Positions 63,586-64,000 of a stretch of DNA of 64,000 nt are shown piece after piece. Position numbers and translations under genes: made by a program. Under the pieces are notes generated by a model. It was given only the letters and a program-made list of their open reading frames with translations, had not been told where the DNA came from and searched no databases. The first letter of the stretch is position 1. Each line of letters begins with the position of its first letter. The stretch covers positions 2,313,652 to 2,377,651 of the forward strand of contig NW_006920413.1 of NCBI RefSeq assembly GCF_000344685.1, in the 5' to 3' direction. This stretch comes from Gloeophyllum trabeum ATCC 11539 (Eukaryota > Basidiomycota > Agaricomycetes > Gloeophyllales > Gloeophyllaceae).

Positions 63586-64000
63586 TCAGTCCCATATGTC
63601 AATACAATATTGTGAATTCCACACAACCACCATATACAGTCATATACTCCCCATATGGGAGCTGAGCCACAGACGATCCCCTACAACGGTAATGTCAGGG
63701 AATATCAAATAGAAACAAATGCATTACCATATTTGAATATCAATTTCCGCAGATATACCCAGTGATAGAGCAAATATGGATAAATATATGGAACAATGGG
63801 GAAGTCCGGTTTTTGGCCTGATACAGTACAATGAATCATAGCTAAAATATCAAAGCACATCTCGGGTTGATAGCGAATCCGGAATATGGATGCAAATAGC
63901 GTAACACATAGCATAAAGGTGCGATATACCTGATTCGGGATCGTCCGGTATATAATCGGGCCGCCGACGGGCCGCCAGTGGCTGCATCGGCAAGCCACTC
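63586..64000. other. Region upstream of QRI7 to window end
   Basis: A/T-rich, with a 97-codon minus frame (63705-63998) that has no family signature. It probably contains the QRI7 promoter. No feature is supported. Confidence 0.5.

Noticed and set aside
63705..63998. 97-codon minus frame at the right edge
   Set aside because: A/T-rich, no family; unlikely to be coding on present evidence.

Overview
The window is nuclear DNA of a filamentous basidiomycete, most likely an Agaricomycete. Nearly every gene is split by many 45-65 bp GT-AG introns, genes lie 0.2-1.5 kb apart on both strands, and the protein set is typical of mushroom fungi: eEF3, a Cbk1-type NDR kinase, an ER mechanosensitive channel with an EF-hand, a DUF3632 protein and a SNG1-type membrane exon. 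The order or species cannot be fixed from sequence reading alone.

Layout. 0-2.2 kb: a DUF3632 protein running off the left edge and a five-exon Cys-rich mini-protein. 2.2-8.5 kb: no gene seen; a 546-base N gap here is flanked by an exact 693-bp repeat, so part of this region is probably an unmerged contig overlap. 8.5-20 kb: MscS-type channel, RNA polymerase II subunit RPB3 with a Trp-Gly-rich tail, a Clr2 N-terminal-domain silencing protein, a 360-bp hAT-type MITE with perfect terminal repeats and 8-bp target duplication, a mitochondrial-type BolA protein starting 39 bp after the MITE, and a two-finger C2H2 protein. 20-30.7 kb: a possible small gene, the NDR kinase, and a homeodomain protein. 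30.7-41 kb: eEF3, a GTPBP1-type translational GTPase and a coiled-coil NFKBIL1-like protein. 41-46.2 kb: a membrane RING-H2 E3 ligase and a chimeric gene joining a SNG1-type exon to an unrelated tail. 46.5-58 kb: RDH54-type SWI2/SNF2 translocase, a membrane-anchored YtcJ-type amidohydrolase, a small unknown gene and the ERAD ligase HRD1. 58-64 kb: AIM41, QNG1 and mitochondrial QRI7.

Functional threads. Translation and tRNA biology recur (eEF3, GTPBP1, AIM41, QNG1, QRI7), and three of these sit side by side at the right end. Transcription and chromatin genes are RPB3, the Clr2-domain protein, the C2H2 and homeodomain proteins and RDH54. Two membrane RING ligases are present. No biosynthetic cluster, CRISPR array, rRNA or convincing tRNA gene was found. 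Gene models were built by hand from splice signals and reading frame; exon edges are reliable where the protein family is known and tentative elsewhere.
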